Source: Corylus avellana
Taxonomy: Eukaryota > Streptophyta > Magnoliopsida > Fagales > Betulaceae
Assembly (NCBI RefSeq): GCF_901000735.1
Contig: NC_081544.1
Coordinates: 35,973,235-36,037,234, forward strand
DNA length: 64,000 nt
Direction of reading: 5' to 3'
How positions within the stretch are numbered: position 1 is the first letter of the stretch; the number at the start of each line of letters is the position of its first letter. Below the pieces are notes generated by a model, which saw nothing but the letters and a program-made list of their open reading frames with translations, made no database searches and was not told the origin of the DNA. Shown here in pieces: positions 39,201-49,830 of the stretch. A program made the position numbers and the translations under genes.

Positions 39201-41046
39201 AAGTGACACTCCTACAATTTTTGACTTACTACTTTTTTTTTTGTGGGTGTTGTTATAATTACAAGTGAGATTTCTTATTGATATTGTATTACATGTAACA
39301 AATGCACGGCAGCAACTCAAGTAGACTCGGATCATCTTTATTCAGGGGGCGGAACTGGTATTCCAAGCCTCAAAATATTTTTTAATATATATATATTTTT
39401 AATATTCTTATAATTTTGTTTTTAAACCTTTTTTTTTTTTGTCCACCCACATCTAAAATCCTAATTCTATCACTGTCCTTATCATTTTTGTTTTGTTGTG
39501 TTTATCTCATAGGATTAAAAGCTTCTCTCTCTTTTTTTAATTTTTAATTTTATTTTTTATGCCCCAAAAGTTTTATTATGATACTATATTAAATTATCAT
39601 TTGCTTCAAATGTTAGGTGGATAAGAAATAATTTATTTAATTATTTAATTAATATTGAAAAAATAGTTGCTTTTCAATGCATGAAAGCAATTAGAAAGAT
39701 TACTCAGTATCTTGCTCTATAAACGTAGGGTTACTTTCAATTAACTAATATAAAGTTTAAAAACAAGCGAAATTGGTGTGTTGAAGTGGTGAAACATCCA
39801 TGACAACTCCGTTTGTTAATATTTTTATTTAGAGGGTTTTTTTATTTGAAGAATTGTTGTAATATAATGTAGTTAATATATATATATATATAAGAAAAAA
39901 AGAAAAAGGGAGTTATAAAAAAACCATCTCTGCCCGTGGATGAAAACGCCAAGTGATGGGCTTTGAAGCCTCTCCTCTTGCAGTTGAAGGTCATCCAACC
40001 CTATCAAACCAACTAATATTGGTTACCATGTCACTTCTGGGTAGGTTAAAAAGCCCTCTTTACAAATATACCATTATCAAGACCCTAAAGACTAGAAACA
40101 ATTTTGCAAGCATCACTCTTCTTTCTCATTTCGTTTTAATTTTTCTAGTCATGGTCAACTCCTTTGTTAATAGTTAGGGTCCCCATCAATCCATTATCAT
40201 CTACCTTTATATCACTTTAGGCTTGGTTTTCTTTTGATAAAATCAGTAAATTAAAATTATTTTGCATTTCTTCATAAAGCTTATATAATGATTTCTTGGA
40301 AATGGGTACGTATTTTCTTAGGATATATATATATATATTTTTTTTTCTAATTTCCCACACCTATTTTCCAACAAAGATTACATAGTATCTGCTACCTGCG
40401 ATAAGCTCTCCTTTTTGTTGATAAAGCACAACCATGGGCGCTGGTGTCAGAAGTGCTTGACATGTAAAAGTAGCTGAATTGGAGCGTCCTTGTTTCGTTA
40501 TTTGGCACAAAAGAATCAAAAAGATTGCCATTTTCTAAGTTGTAATTATATGAACAGTAATGCTCCTGTCAAAGGTAATCAAGTGTGAACATTTTAATTG
40601 ATATTAATATCCATATATTTATGTTATATGGTGTTGTGCTTTTCCTTCTTCTGCGTTTTTGGTCGGATCCTTCCTAGACAGTTCCATACGGTGCCAAGGA
40701 GTCATGACTTTCACTTAAGATTTGTAGGAATCTTGACTCTTGAGCCTTCTCAGCCCAAGTAATTGTTTAACAACTTCTAAAAGAAATTGTGACTGGAAAG
40801 AAGAATTTTTTTTTAATATAAGAAACTGCAGTTTTGTACCCTTATGGTAAAAGGCATCACTATAAAGTGCATTCAACCCCGTCATTTTACAAGGCAAAAG
40901 TGTGTTTTTAGATACTGCGGAAAGGCTCCATTTGGAGAACGTGTTTTGAAAATAATTAACGGTGTGTTTGATATAAAAGTGAAAGTAAATTTGAATTTTT
41001 TTGTACCAAGCATATAAAAGTGGAAATAGTATTGAATTTTTTTTAT
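36277..41046. other. Intergenic, no gene seen (allelic to 29526-34178)
   Basis: It has the same content as its counterpart in contig C. The frames conserved between copies (for example 39953-40177 and 40715-41080) are conserved simply because the whole segment is nearly identical. Confidence 0.55.
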
Positions 41047-41598
41047 GATTAAATACCTTTTTGTCCTTATAGTTTAACAATTTTATTTTTGGTTACATAG
41101 GGTTTAGTTTTTATCATAGGAGGTACTTTGGGTTTACATAAAAATGGAGATAGTATCTCTATTTAAATTCAGTCCAAAACTTGACGAAAAATCATGTTAG
41201 TACCATTAAAAAAATTGACACATGTCCCTATACCTAATTAATTTTTTAAAAAAAATTAAAAAATTATATTTAATTAAATTAAAAAAAAGGCTACCCATGG
41301 CCAAAAGGGGTGGCCCAAATTGATTTTTTTTTTTTAAAAAAAAAAAATTTAATTAAATGAAAATTTTTAATTGTTTTAATTGTAAAAAAATTATTATTTT
41401 TAATTAAGTATATGGACACATGTCAATTTTTTAATAGTGCTGACGTGGCTTTCCGTCAAATTTTGGACGAAATTTAGACGGAGGTATTATCTCCATCTTT
41501 ATGTATACCCCGATGTACCTCATGTCATGTGATAAAAACTAAATCCTATGAAGCAAAAAATAAAGTTGTAAAATCATAGGGGCAAAAAGTTATTTAAC
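41047..41598. mobile_element. Foldback MITE, allelic copy of 34179-34720
   Basis: Same ends and interior as the contig C element, with a few base and homopolymer differences. Confidence 0.7.
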
Positions 41599-41608
41599 TT
41601 TTTTTTAG

Positions 41609-42079
41609 GGAAAAATATAAAAAAAAACCCCCAAAACTATCAACCGTTTTCGATTTAGCCCCCTAATGTTTCAAAAATGATAAAGTAGCCCCCCAAACTA
41701 CCAAGCTATTGCATTTTGGCCACTCCGTTAGTCAAAACCGTCAATTTGGACAGAAACTGCAAAATGATGTTGTTTTGTTATGGGTAAGTTACTACAATGC
41801 CCTTTTATGAAAAAAAAAAATTTTTGGGAAAAATATAAAAAAAGCCCCCCAAACTACCAGTTGTTTTCATTTTAGTTCCCTAATGTTCAGAAAGTGATAA
41901 AATAACCCCCAACAAAACGACATCGTTTTTTAGTTTCCGTCCAAACTGACGGTTTTGACTAACGGAATGGCCAAAATGCAATAGTTTGGTAGTTTGAGAG
42001 GCTACTTTATCATTTTTAAAATATTAGGGGGTTAAATAAAAAACGGCTGGTAGTTTGGAGGACTTTTTTATATTTTTCT
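41609..42079. mobile_element. Foldback MITE, allelic copy of 34731-35199
   Basis: Same ends and interior as the contig C element, including the internal second left-end copy. Confidence 0.7.
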
Positions 42080-42460
42080 TTTTTTAAAAAGATAAAAATG
42101 AAAAAAGAAGTTAAATAATGTGAAGTCAAAAGTTTAAACTTATATGATAATAAAATAAAAATTGATTAACGTGATATAAAGGGAAAATGAGTTTTGAATT
42201 TATTTATAAGAAACAAGTAAATAAATGAGACCTGACCTAAGTTTGGACGCAACTGCTAACCCACACGGCTTAGCCGTGACCTAGCATAAGTTAGGGTTGG
42301 CTGTAACCTAGTCGTGGGTCAATGAGTCACAAGATGATTCAAAATTTTCAGAAGGTATTTTGGTATTTTTATTTGTCTTTGTTAGGAATTAACATAAAAA
42401 TAGTAGATTACGTCCAATTAAAGAATTTTTTTTTAAAATTTGGAAGTTCATATGGTTGGT

Positions 42461-42978
42461 AAGAGTCTTTTGTTGCCACACTGTTGGGTACCTCTGCCAA
42501 ACACACATACTTTCGGCAGCAGCTGCCCACGTGCTTTTCCGCATCCACTTCCCTCACTACCTATCTGGGGAGATAATAAATACCTTCAAAAGTCTTGAAA
42601 TAAAAATCTAGTATAATATGTTTAGAGCTCACTCAATTTATGATTAAACTTATACATTTCCTCTACGAATGAAAATTTCAGCAAGGCCTCTGTTTTGGCC
42701 AAGATAAGGCTCTCCCGCCAGAGTTTATATGGAACAATTTACCCAAATAAATTTTAAACTATCCAAAATTAGTAATTACTTATCAAACGAACGAAAGTTT
42801 ATAAGCGAGATAGGTCTGTAACGACCAATTAAGACATAACACATATTGAAACAAACTATAAAACACAGTGCTTAGATTCAGTGGAAAAGAAAGTGTTGTT
42901 CCTTGTTCATTTCAAGAACAAAGTCCTAGTACCAAAAACTATGGATAACATACTAGGTGAGCACAAACAACAGCGGAA
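42461..42978. other. Intergenic, 3' flank of the membrane-protein gene
   Basis: Mostly AT-rich. A block at about 42808-42885 (ACGACCAATTAAGACA and following) recurs near 46045-46110. The part next to 42979 should include the 3' UTR of the gene there. Confidence 0.5.
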
Positions 42979-43900
42979 CTAATCAGCCTTCTTATCTCTT
43001 GGTTGGGACTTGTTGTTAATAGTAGCAGTGTGTTTATCCTCTGCAGTCTTGGCATGAATCTCATCCCTCTCCCTGAAGTACCTTTCAAAAGCCCTCGGAA
43101 GGAATTTTGGAATCAAAAATCCAAACAGATTGATCGAGAAATACACTAGATTGGCAACTGCAAGGCCCCTCCCAAACCAACACCATGCAATGTCCTACAA
43201 AACACACAATCAATCGTATCATATATCAACACACACGAGGGGGGGAAAAAAAAAAAGTTAATTAATTTCCACGTATATATATATTTACCTTAAGTAGTGC
43301 ATTTGGAGGCAGCGTTTTGGTAACCCACACGTCGTTTACCCAATCAAGGATAACAAAGATCCTCCTAACTGTATAGAGCAATGGCACCAATGCCCTCACC
43401 GGTGGGGAAAACAAAGATAACCCACTAATAATGTTTTCGGTGAGTATCTGAAAAGAGAGCAAGAAGAGGTGAGGTGTGGCTGACCGGACTGCTTGGTCGT
43501 CTCCCCTGGCGAACCCACCCAGGACGTATGCCAGCGGCAAGAAGAGCCCTATTGTTGTTCCCACGACCACGTAGAACCTAAATAATTTGTTTCCATGGAA
43601 AATTTCCTGTGAGCCGGAGCTGACTGTAGTGCCATGGGAAGGGAAGGCGAAGCGCGCAAGGGCTAGAAGATAGACAGTGGTCAAGGCAGGAAAGAGTAGA
43701 TCGAGGAGTGGGACGAGACCGCTGGCTGAGAAAACCATGATGAATGCCACGAGCTGCAGCTCTATCACGCGCAGTGATCCCATCACACCACCCACCACAG
43801 GCTGCTGCTCCTGCTGTACATGTTGCGGTGGTTTTGTGGCTGAAGTGCTGGTTTGGTCTGGCTCCGACCGAGGAGCCACAGCAAGGGATACTCCCGACAT
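42979..43900 (-). CDS. Plant multi-pass membrane protein of unknown function, 2 exons
   Basis: Coding exons on the minus strand are 43900-43289 (204 codons) and 43194-42979 (71 codons plus TAG), joined in phase 0 by a GTAAAT donor and a TTGTAG acceptor, giving 275 aa. The first 40 or so residues are hydrophilic and rich in T, P and Q. Hydrophobic segments follow near residues 46-70, 72-88, 108-130, 145-165 and 168-178, and one lies in exon 2 (LAVANLVYFSINLFGFLI), so about four to six membrane passes. The C-terminus is charged and ends in KKAD. It resembles the uncharacterised plant membrane-protein family DUF7733 as I remember it, but I cannot confirm that. Exon 1 is GC-rich compared with its surroundings. 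Function unknown. Confidence 0.85.
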
Positions 43901-44244
43901 CTAGCTCTTCCTTAATTAATTCACTAGCTTCTTGTGTCTTTAATTCAGTACTTGATTCGATTGGCTGCAACATTCAATAGAGATTTAGCAACATCATATC
44001 AGAAAGAAACAACAATGTTATGTTAAAACACATTTGTATCCTTAATTAAGGGAAATATTCATTAAAGTAAAAGATTGGCTATCAAAATGAAGAGGAAAGA
44101 AGGGAAGAAGTAGGAGTGGGGGAACACAGATGATGCATTCAAAACCGATACCTCCTGAATTGCCAAAAAAGACGGCAAAGAATCGGGTGATGGGGCGACC
44201 ACCGCTATGAAGTTAATATGAACGTGGTGCTATAAACGGTTTGA
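43901..44244. other. Leader and proximal promoter of the membrane-protein gene
   Basis: No gene is seen. The sequence lies between the start codon at 43900 and the G-box cluster, so it should hold the transcription start. No convincing TATA box was found. Confidence 0.4.
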
Positions 44245-44377
44245 CACGTGTGTAAAGTTCCACGTGTGGTCATATGTGTCCCACACGTGTCGCCCACTTG
44301 GCTATAATGCTATCTCCCAGGCTTATCAGCTTCTCTTCAACCGCTGGGAGTCCCACGTTAGTTTGTAGGTGCACGTG
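44245..44377 (-). promoter_or_regulatory. Cluster of four G-boxes (CACGTG)
   Basis: CACGTG occurs at 44245-44250, 44261-44266, 44284-44289 and 44372-44377, three of them in ACACGTGT or CCACGTGTGG contexts typical of ABA-response elements. The cluster is 345-477 bases upstream of the minus-strand gene starting at 43900. G-boxes are bound by bZIP and bHLH factors, so ABA, stress or light control is an inference. Confidence 0.7.
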
Positions 44378-44494
44378 GACACTCCCAGACGGCCAGAGCG
44401 AATCGGCTTACTATGTATATGGGCTATCTTGACCCAGCTTTCGTTCAAATTCATTTAGGCCCAAACTATTTTATTTATGTGGAGTCAGTTTAAG

Positions 44495-44496
<2 letters not shown>

Positions 44497-44528
<32 letters not shown>
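44497..44528. repeat. (AT)n microsatellite
   Basis: A perfect AT dinucleotide run of about 32 bases. A second run lies at 44695-44726. Confidence 0.95.
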
Positions 44529-44532
<4 letters not shown>

Positions 44533-44691
44533 TTGTAATTTGTAATTTGCTTTGTTAATAGGTTGTTGAAGAGAATTTATTTATTTTTCAACCATCTTAA
44601 TATTAAACGCATGAATTCGCTATTAAATTTGTGTAGAGCCCATGTGAATTTACAAAACTAATGATTAATTATTGAATTTATAAGATGAGAT

Positions 44692-44731
<40 letters not shown>

Positions 44732-44939
44732 AATTATTCCTTTTCTTAGAATGTCTCGATAAATGTAATCCCTAAATACACTTCCACGGTAGATATGGCC
44801 GGATAGGACCATTGTCATAAATCTGTTACTTAAAAGGTTTAAAAACAATGAATAATTTGATGAGTACCGGTTGGGTGACCCATTTCGACTCGTGAATTAT
44901 AAATTTATAACAACTACTTAACACGAGGTTTACGTAATT

Positions 44940-45350
44940 CCATATAATCGGAGCTAATATATATATCCAAAGGACCAAAATATATAACATGCATGCATTC
45001 AAAAGCAAAACTAATTATTATAACTTAAAGCTTCTTTTTTTTAAAAAAAAAAAAAAAAATTAAACCGAATTTAAATTGCTTAATTAATACTAAACATGCA
45101 GTAGGTATTAGGTAGCTAAGGTAGGTATTAACATGGGTTCACATGCAGCATCGAAACGCAAGATTTTGCCATCAATCTCGCATGCACTTGTTTCTTGAGT
45201 CTATCATTTCTATTTAGCTCATTTACAAGTGCAATTATTATAATGAAAAGAAAAAAGAGATAAGAGTGCAAATTAAAGCTGGGAATTTACTTTTCTTAAC
45301 GCTATATATGTTCTTGTAAATGAACTTTTATTCCTTAGTTGTAAGTTTAT
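44940..45350. repeat. Flanking block shared with the upstream regions of both HMA genes
   Basis: 44950-45020 resembles 51378-51460 (shared CATTCAAAAGCAAAA and following). 45085-45185 resembles 51918-52010 (shared GGTATTAAC, GGGTTCA and TCTCGCATGCAC). 45218-45345 resembles 56150-56275 (shared ACAAGTGCAATTATTATAAT and TTTACTTTTCTTAACGC). The matches are in the same order and orientation but diverged, so they are old duplications. Confidence 0.65.
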
Positions 45351-45419
45351 TACAAATTTACATTGTCGCTGCTCGCTTGCCTTATATCAAGAATCATGAG
45401 CTATATCTCAGCCTATTGA

Positions 45420-45945
45420 TAAAAGAATCAAGAAACTCCCTAATTCCATATCCTTGAATTTTCATTTGTTTTTGTCTGCATATGGTTGTCCGAGATTAAA
45501 AGATTTGTTTTAAGGAATAGACGGGTACCTCACCAACCTTCGGTCATTAGTTATAAGACAATGCAAAAGTTTGACTTCTTTGTCACTCAATATGAAGCGC
45601 CTAACCACCTTAGAGGCCATGTTAATTGCTAATTGTCCAAAGCTTAGTTTGATAGACATTGATCCGGATCTCAAGTTGAGCTTTCAAATTTTGCTGATTG
45701 ATAGTTTGCCAAAGTTAAAGTTTCTGCCCCAATGGATACAAGGATCTGCTAATACTTTACATTGGCTACGCATCAACTATTGTTTTCACCTCATGGCCTT
45801 ACCTGAGTGGTTGTCAACTCTCAAATCACTTCACACACTTGAGATTGGCAATTGCCGTCACTTGTCATTTCTTTTGGAGGGACACAACATCTCACATTCT
45901 CACTACACTAAGAAAATAACTCATATTAAAACCAACCTAATATAA
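45420..45945 (+). pseudogene. CNL resistance-gene fragment (LRR region)
   Basis: From about 45515 a frame of some 140 codons reads as LRRs of the RGA-type coiled-coil NLR class: DGYLTNLRSL, a cysteine repeat motif (RQCKSLTSLSL), LPKLKFLPQWIQG and LPEWLSTLKSLHTLEIGNC. Upstream, KKLPNSI-like remnants occur out of frame. No NB-ARC domain is present on either side and the frame ends at a stop at 45943-45945. NLRs are cytosolic immune receptors, and this piece alone cannot work as one. It is partly duplicated in inverted orientation at 48690-49000. Confidence 0.8.
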
Positions 45946-46044
45946 TTTTATATACATGTTTCAACACGACTTGAACTTGATACACGACTTACGAACACGA
46001 ATTGCCACCCCATTAACTACTTAGAAAGGCATCAACATAGATCT

Positions 46045-46110
46045 CCAACGACCAATTAAGACAACAATTATTCAAACAAACTATAAAACACAATATGCTT
46101 AAATTCAAGC
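46045..46110. repeat. Short repeat shared with 42808-42885
   Basis: Both carry AACGACCAATTAAGACA followed by ACAAACTATAAAACACA, with small changes. Non-coding. Confidence 0.55.
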
Positions 46111-46232
46111 TTTCAAAGTAATTAGTATTCTTGATATTGTGTAATGAATGGAGGAACATATAACTTTAAACTTGGTTACATACAGGCTTCCACTTTTAGC
46201 GTCTTATGCTTACTACAAATGTGCAGATACGT

Positions 46233-46640
46233 ATAAATCTAATACGAGAATAAAATGAGTAAAAAAAAAATTGTGATTACTAAAGAAAAGTTAATAAATA
46301 TAACATAACAAGTTTTTGATACGATGGGAAATATTATATATTATATTCTATACATCAAATTCGAATAAGGCAAAAAGGATTTCGTTGTAGGGATTTTACA
46401 CTCGAGATGTATAAATATAATATGAGAATAAAACGAGTAAAAATTTTTGATTACTAAAGAAAAGTTAATAAACATAACAAGCTTTTGATATGGGAAATAT
46501 TATATATTATGTTCCATACATCAATTTCGAATAAGGTAAAAAGGATTTCGTTGTATGGATTTTACACTCGAGACATATAAATATAATATGAGAATTAAAC
46601 GAGTACAAATTTTTTATTACTAAAGAAAAGTTATAAATAT
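46233..46640. repeat. Tandem repeat, about 170-bp unit, 2.4 copies
   Basis: Units start at 46233 (178 bp), 46411 (166 bp) and 46577 (about 64 bp, partial). Each begins ATAAAT, then has GAG.AT.AAA.GAGTA, ATTACTAAAGAAAAGTT and GATTTTACACTCGAGA at its end. The first two units differ by small indels. Confidence 0.85.
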
Positions 46641-46779
46641 AATCTCCAATGGTCAATTTTCTTAGCATAGTGAGATGCGTATGTAATATCACGATAAAAA
46701 CAACTGTTTTTATGAAAAGATTAATGACTTACTACGAAAACGATTAATGATTTCATAAAACATAGTTTTAAAACAAAAG

Positions 46780-48540
46780 GCCTAAGCCCTTACACATAAC
46801 CAAAACTCCTAAAAGCTTTTAAGGCAAAACCCAGACCCACCTCGGTTCTGACCGTATGTACGCCCAAGGAACCACCCATACATACACACCTGACCTCTAG
46901 TGAGAACGTAAGCCCAAGGGACCACCCGTACGTACGTTGACCAGTCATTGACCCAGTAGGTAATACCCTAGAATGTACGCTTGAACCCTTTTATCCACTG
47001 TGTACTAGTACTCGTACGTACGCTGACACCCTGAAAATCAATTTTAATCCATTCTCCACTTTTTTAGAGTATGGCACACCTCCACCCCTATAAAAACCCC
47101 TCACTTCGACCTTCAACCTCCCCCAACCTTGAGAACTCTAACCCTAATGTGAGAAGTGACTTGGAGAGGGAGAAGGAACAAAATTTGGCGTTCTTGCCAC
47201 CTTCTAAGGTATTCTTCTTACCCATTCCATGATCTTTTGTTGTGACTCTGATGTTTTATGTTTTAAAGATGTTTTGGTAAAGCCTTTACACCCATTTCTT
47301 TGCAAAAGCCAAGTATGTTTGAAAGAGTTTTAAACCCTTCTTTTATTGCTTTGAGTTGCATGATAATATGATATTTGCTTTACATATGTTTATTTAGTAG
47401 CCTGGAATGAGGTAAATTAGCCCATAGATTTGATAGAAGTCTCAAAACACAGTTTAGAGCTTTTGGCTGAAACACCTAACTCACTAGCCAAACGTACGCT
47501 CTCGAGGCCGTACGTACGACCAGGGAGCAAGCCGTCTGCCCCTTGGCTCTACTTGTGCAATATTAGGGTTCAGCAACCCTTTCTTTGTTAGATAGGACTT
47601 AGTACCATACTCGTAGAAGTACTTTAGTACTGCGCATAACAATGTGTCGTATTTTGTTATAGTAGGGTTTTGTGATGTCGAAGCATTCGAGCAAACGAAC
47701 GAGGTAAGTAAACACTTACCAACACTTTCCTTAAAAATATGGGATATGTCAGCTGACTAACTACGTGTATGATATGAGCATGTCTACATTTTTGTAATAA
47801 CTTGGTAACAGCTTTAAAAATTGGTTGATAAGATGCATTATATGACATAGTACACCGGTACGTGCGGTATAATGGTCATGAGCTTACTATATATACTTGA
47901 TTCTATAGTCAAATGTGTGTGTTGTTATATGGGCCTATCTAATGGTTGTTTAGTGATAGGCGCAGTCTTAATGGGCGGTCACTACAGTACGTACATCATT
48001 AGTAGCGTGGGCCACCCAAGGTCGGATTCGATCGGGTTGCTAGTGTTATGGATGATAGCGTACAATGGTCGAGGCACCGACATTGTATTACAAGTCCCTC
48101 GAGGTAGTAACAACCCTGCTGAGAAGGGGTAATATCTCGGGTAGACCATATATGATAGTTATGTCCTATAAAGCATTAGTTTTCTGCATTAAAATACTTA
48201 GGCGCTTGCCACCTGGAATACACCACATTTTTATCAACCAAACAATATTTTCGAGATGTATTAACGGATACAACACCTCATTTCAAAGTTTACCAATGAT
48301 TGCACGTTTATTTCTACCTAATAATGTTGAGCTCTTGTCATACCCAATTGTGAGGTTTACTTACTAGGTCATTAGACTTACGCGATTATTATTTTGATAG
48401 GGACCTTGTTTTTAGAAGCCAAGAGTGGTACGGTTGCCATTATAGATTTTGCTTTAAGATCTTCATGTTGTTATCAGGTTTTCCTTATATTATTAGTTGC
48501 TACATGTCTTTAATTCAATAATTATACTTGTCCCTATAAT
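46780..48540. mobile_element. Probable LTR-retrotransposon LTR fragment
   Basis: This block is less AT-rich than its surroundings and has several ACGTACG motifs. A TATA-like CTATAAAAACCCC lies near 47089, followed by a GA-rich leader. Near 47855-48140 an ordered set of blocks (ACACCGGTACGTGCGG, GTCTTAATGGGCGGTCACTA, GGGCCACCCAAGG) resembles, from memory, long LTRs of plant Ty3/gypsy elements. I see no gag or pol coding part and no matching second LTR, so it could be a solo or broken LTR. Limits are uncertain. Confidence 0.45.
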
Positions 48541-48589
48541 GATTCTTTGAAAGTTAGAAGCCACTGAGGCAAGGCCATAAAGTGAAAAG

Positions 48590-49830
48590 AATGGTTGATC
48601 CATAGCCACTGTAAAATATTAGTAGATCCTTGTATCATTGGGGAGAACCTTTAACTTTGGTAAATTATCAATCAACAAATTTTGACGGCTTAGCTTGAGA
48701 TCCAGATCAATATCCATCAAACTACGCTTTACACAATTAGCAATTTACATAGTATCAAAGGCGAGGGGCAGAACTAAACAATTAAGAGTGGGGGGACAAA
48801 ATTTTAAAAATAACAATTTAGGGGTAAAAATTTAGTTTTTATGGGGGGAATTTGTCCCCTTAAAAGATTACACAGTTCTGCCGCTGTCTAAGGTGGTTAG
48901 GTGCTTCATATTGAGTGACAAAGAGGTCAAACTTTTACATTGTCTTATAGCCAATGACCGAAGGTTGGTGAGGTACCCGTCCATTCCTTGAAACAAATCT
49001 TATAGTCTCAGATAACCATATACAGACAAAAACCAAAGCGAATTTAATGATCCATTCTCCAACAAGCACATATACTTTGTTGTTAGTTCCAAATACCTTA
49101 GGTTGATCATGTTCCTTATATCTTTGGGCAACTATTCAAGTTCCCTACATCCATCAAGTAGTAATATTTCCTAATTGTGCAGTTTGCATATGAAATTAAG
49201 AAGTTTCTTGATTCATTTATTCTAAGATGGGTTGAGATATCTTAAATGTTTTAGAGTACCGATCAAATTTGACAACACCTCAAAAGACAAATTACTTAAA
49301 CTAAGCATTTGCAAATACTTCAATATTGAAATGCTTGCTTCAAATGAGAACATGGGTTGTTTGGCTGTGAACATAATGGTGCAAACCTTTGTTAACTTGT
49401 CTAAGCATTTTGGAATTCTTCACACGTTTTTTAAAATCACATGGACATTTTTGCTACAATATGGGTCTGGGTGCATCAAAAGATTTATGATATATTCTTT
49501 GTCCTCGTATCTACCGATGACAAATAATGGATTAAGAAAAGAGTGAGTCAACCGGTGCATGACATGCACATCCTATTTTGACAACATTAAATTGCTATTT
49601 ATCCGATGCAATCTCATCTAATCTCTCTCTAATGGCCTTGATTTTATGAGCCAATTTGAAAGGGGAAAGTACGTATAATAGTCGATGCAAAAGAAATGGT
49701 GTACCTTTGTAGAAGTGCCCCTGTACGTGGCAACCACTTGATTCCCTAAAGCTTGGTACTCCATTTCATCAAGCACATCCTCGGCATCATGAAGGATATT
49801 GTTGACACGTCCATCTAAACTACTCATTTA
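48590..49830 (-). pseudogene. CNL resistance-gene remnant lacking NB-ARC
   Basis: The minus-strand start at 49827 encodes an Rx-type coiled-coil piece (LHDAEDVLDEMEYQALGNQVV, then TSTKVHHFF) typical of RGA-like CNL N-termini. A degraded KIKAIRERLDEIASD block follows at about 49650-49600. Then, with many stops and frame changes, come LRR-like pieces down to about 48600, including the block shared with 45515-45640. The whole NB-ARC domain (P-loop, kinase-2, GLPL, MHD) is absent, so the gene is internally deleted. A small MITE interrupts it at about 48752-48889. Confidence 0.8.
48752..48889. mobile_element. Small MITE inserted in the CNL remnant
   Basis: Comparison with the inverted paralogue at 45590-45640 shows about 138 extra bases here. 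The insert has inverted ends (GGGGCAGAACTAAAC on the left; GCGGCAGAACTGTG read from the right) and inner GGGGACA and TGTCCCC blocks. Target duplication not resolved. Confidence 0.65.

Larger units (their letters stand above)
35706..42460. repeat. Copy 2 (start of contig D) of the 6.7-kb duplicated segment
   Basis: This 6,755-bp segment aligns to 28955-35605. Extra sequence here includes about 67 bp at 36661-36728, about 30 bp near 37691, 8 bp near 37890 and about 31 bp near 38205. Most extras are bounded by short direct repeats. The same two MITEs are present. Beyond 42460 the sequence continues into unique DNA. Confidence 0.95.

Noticed and set aside
47872..48367. Frames of 86 and 100 codons in the LTR-like block
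   Set aside because: No gag, protease, reverse transcriptase or integrase motif; they look like chance frames.
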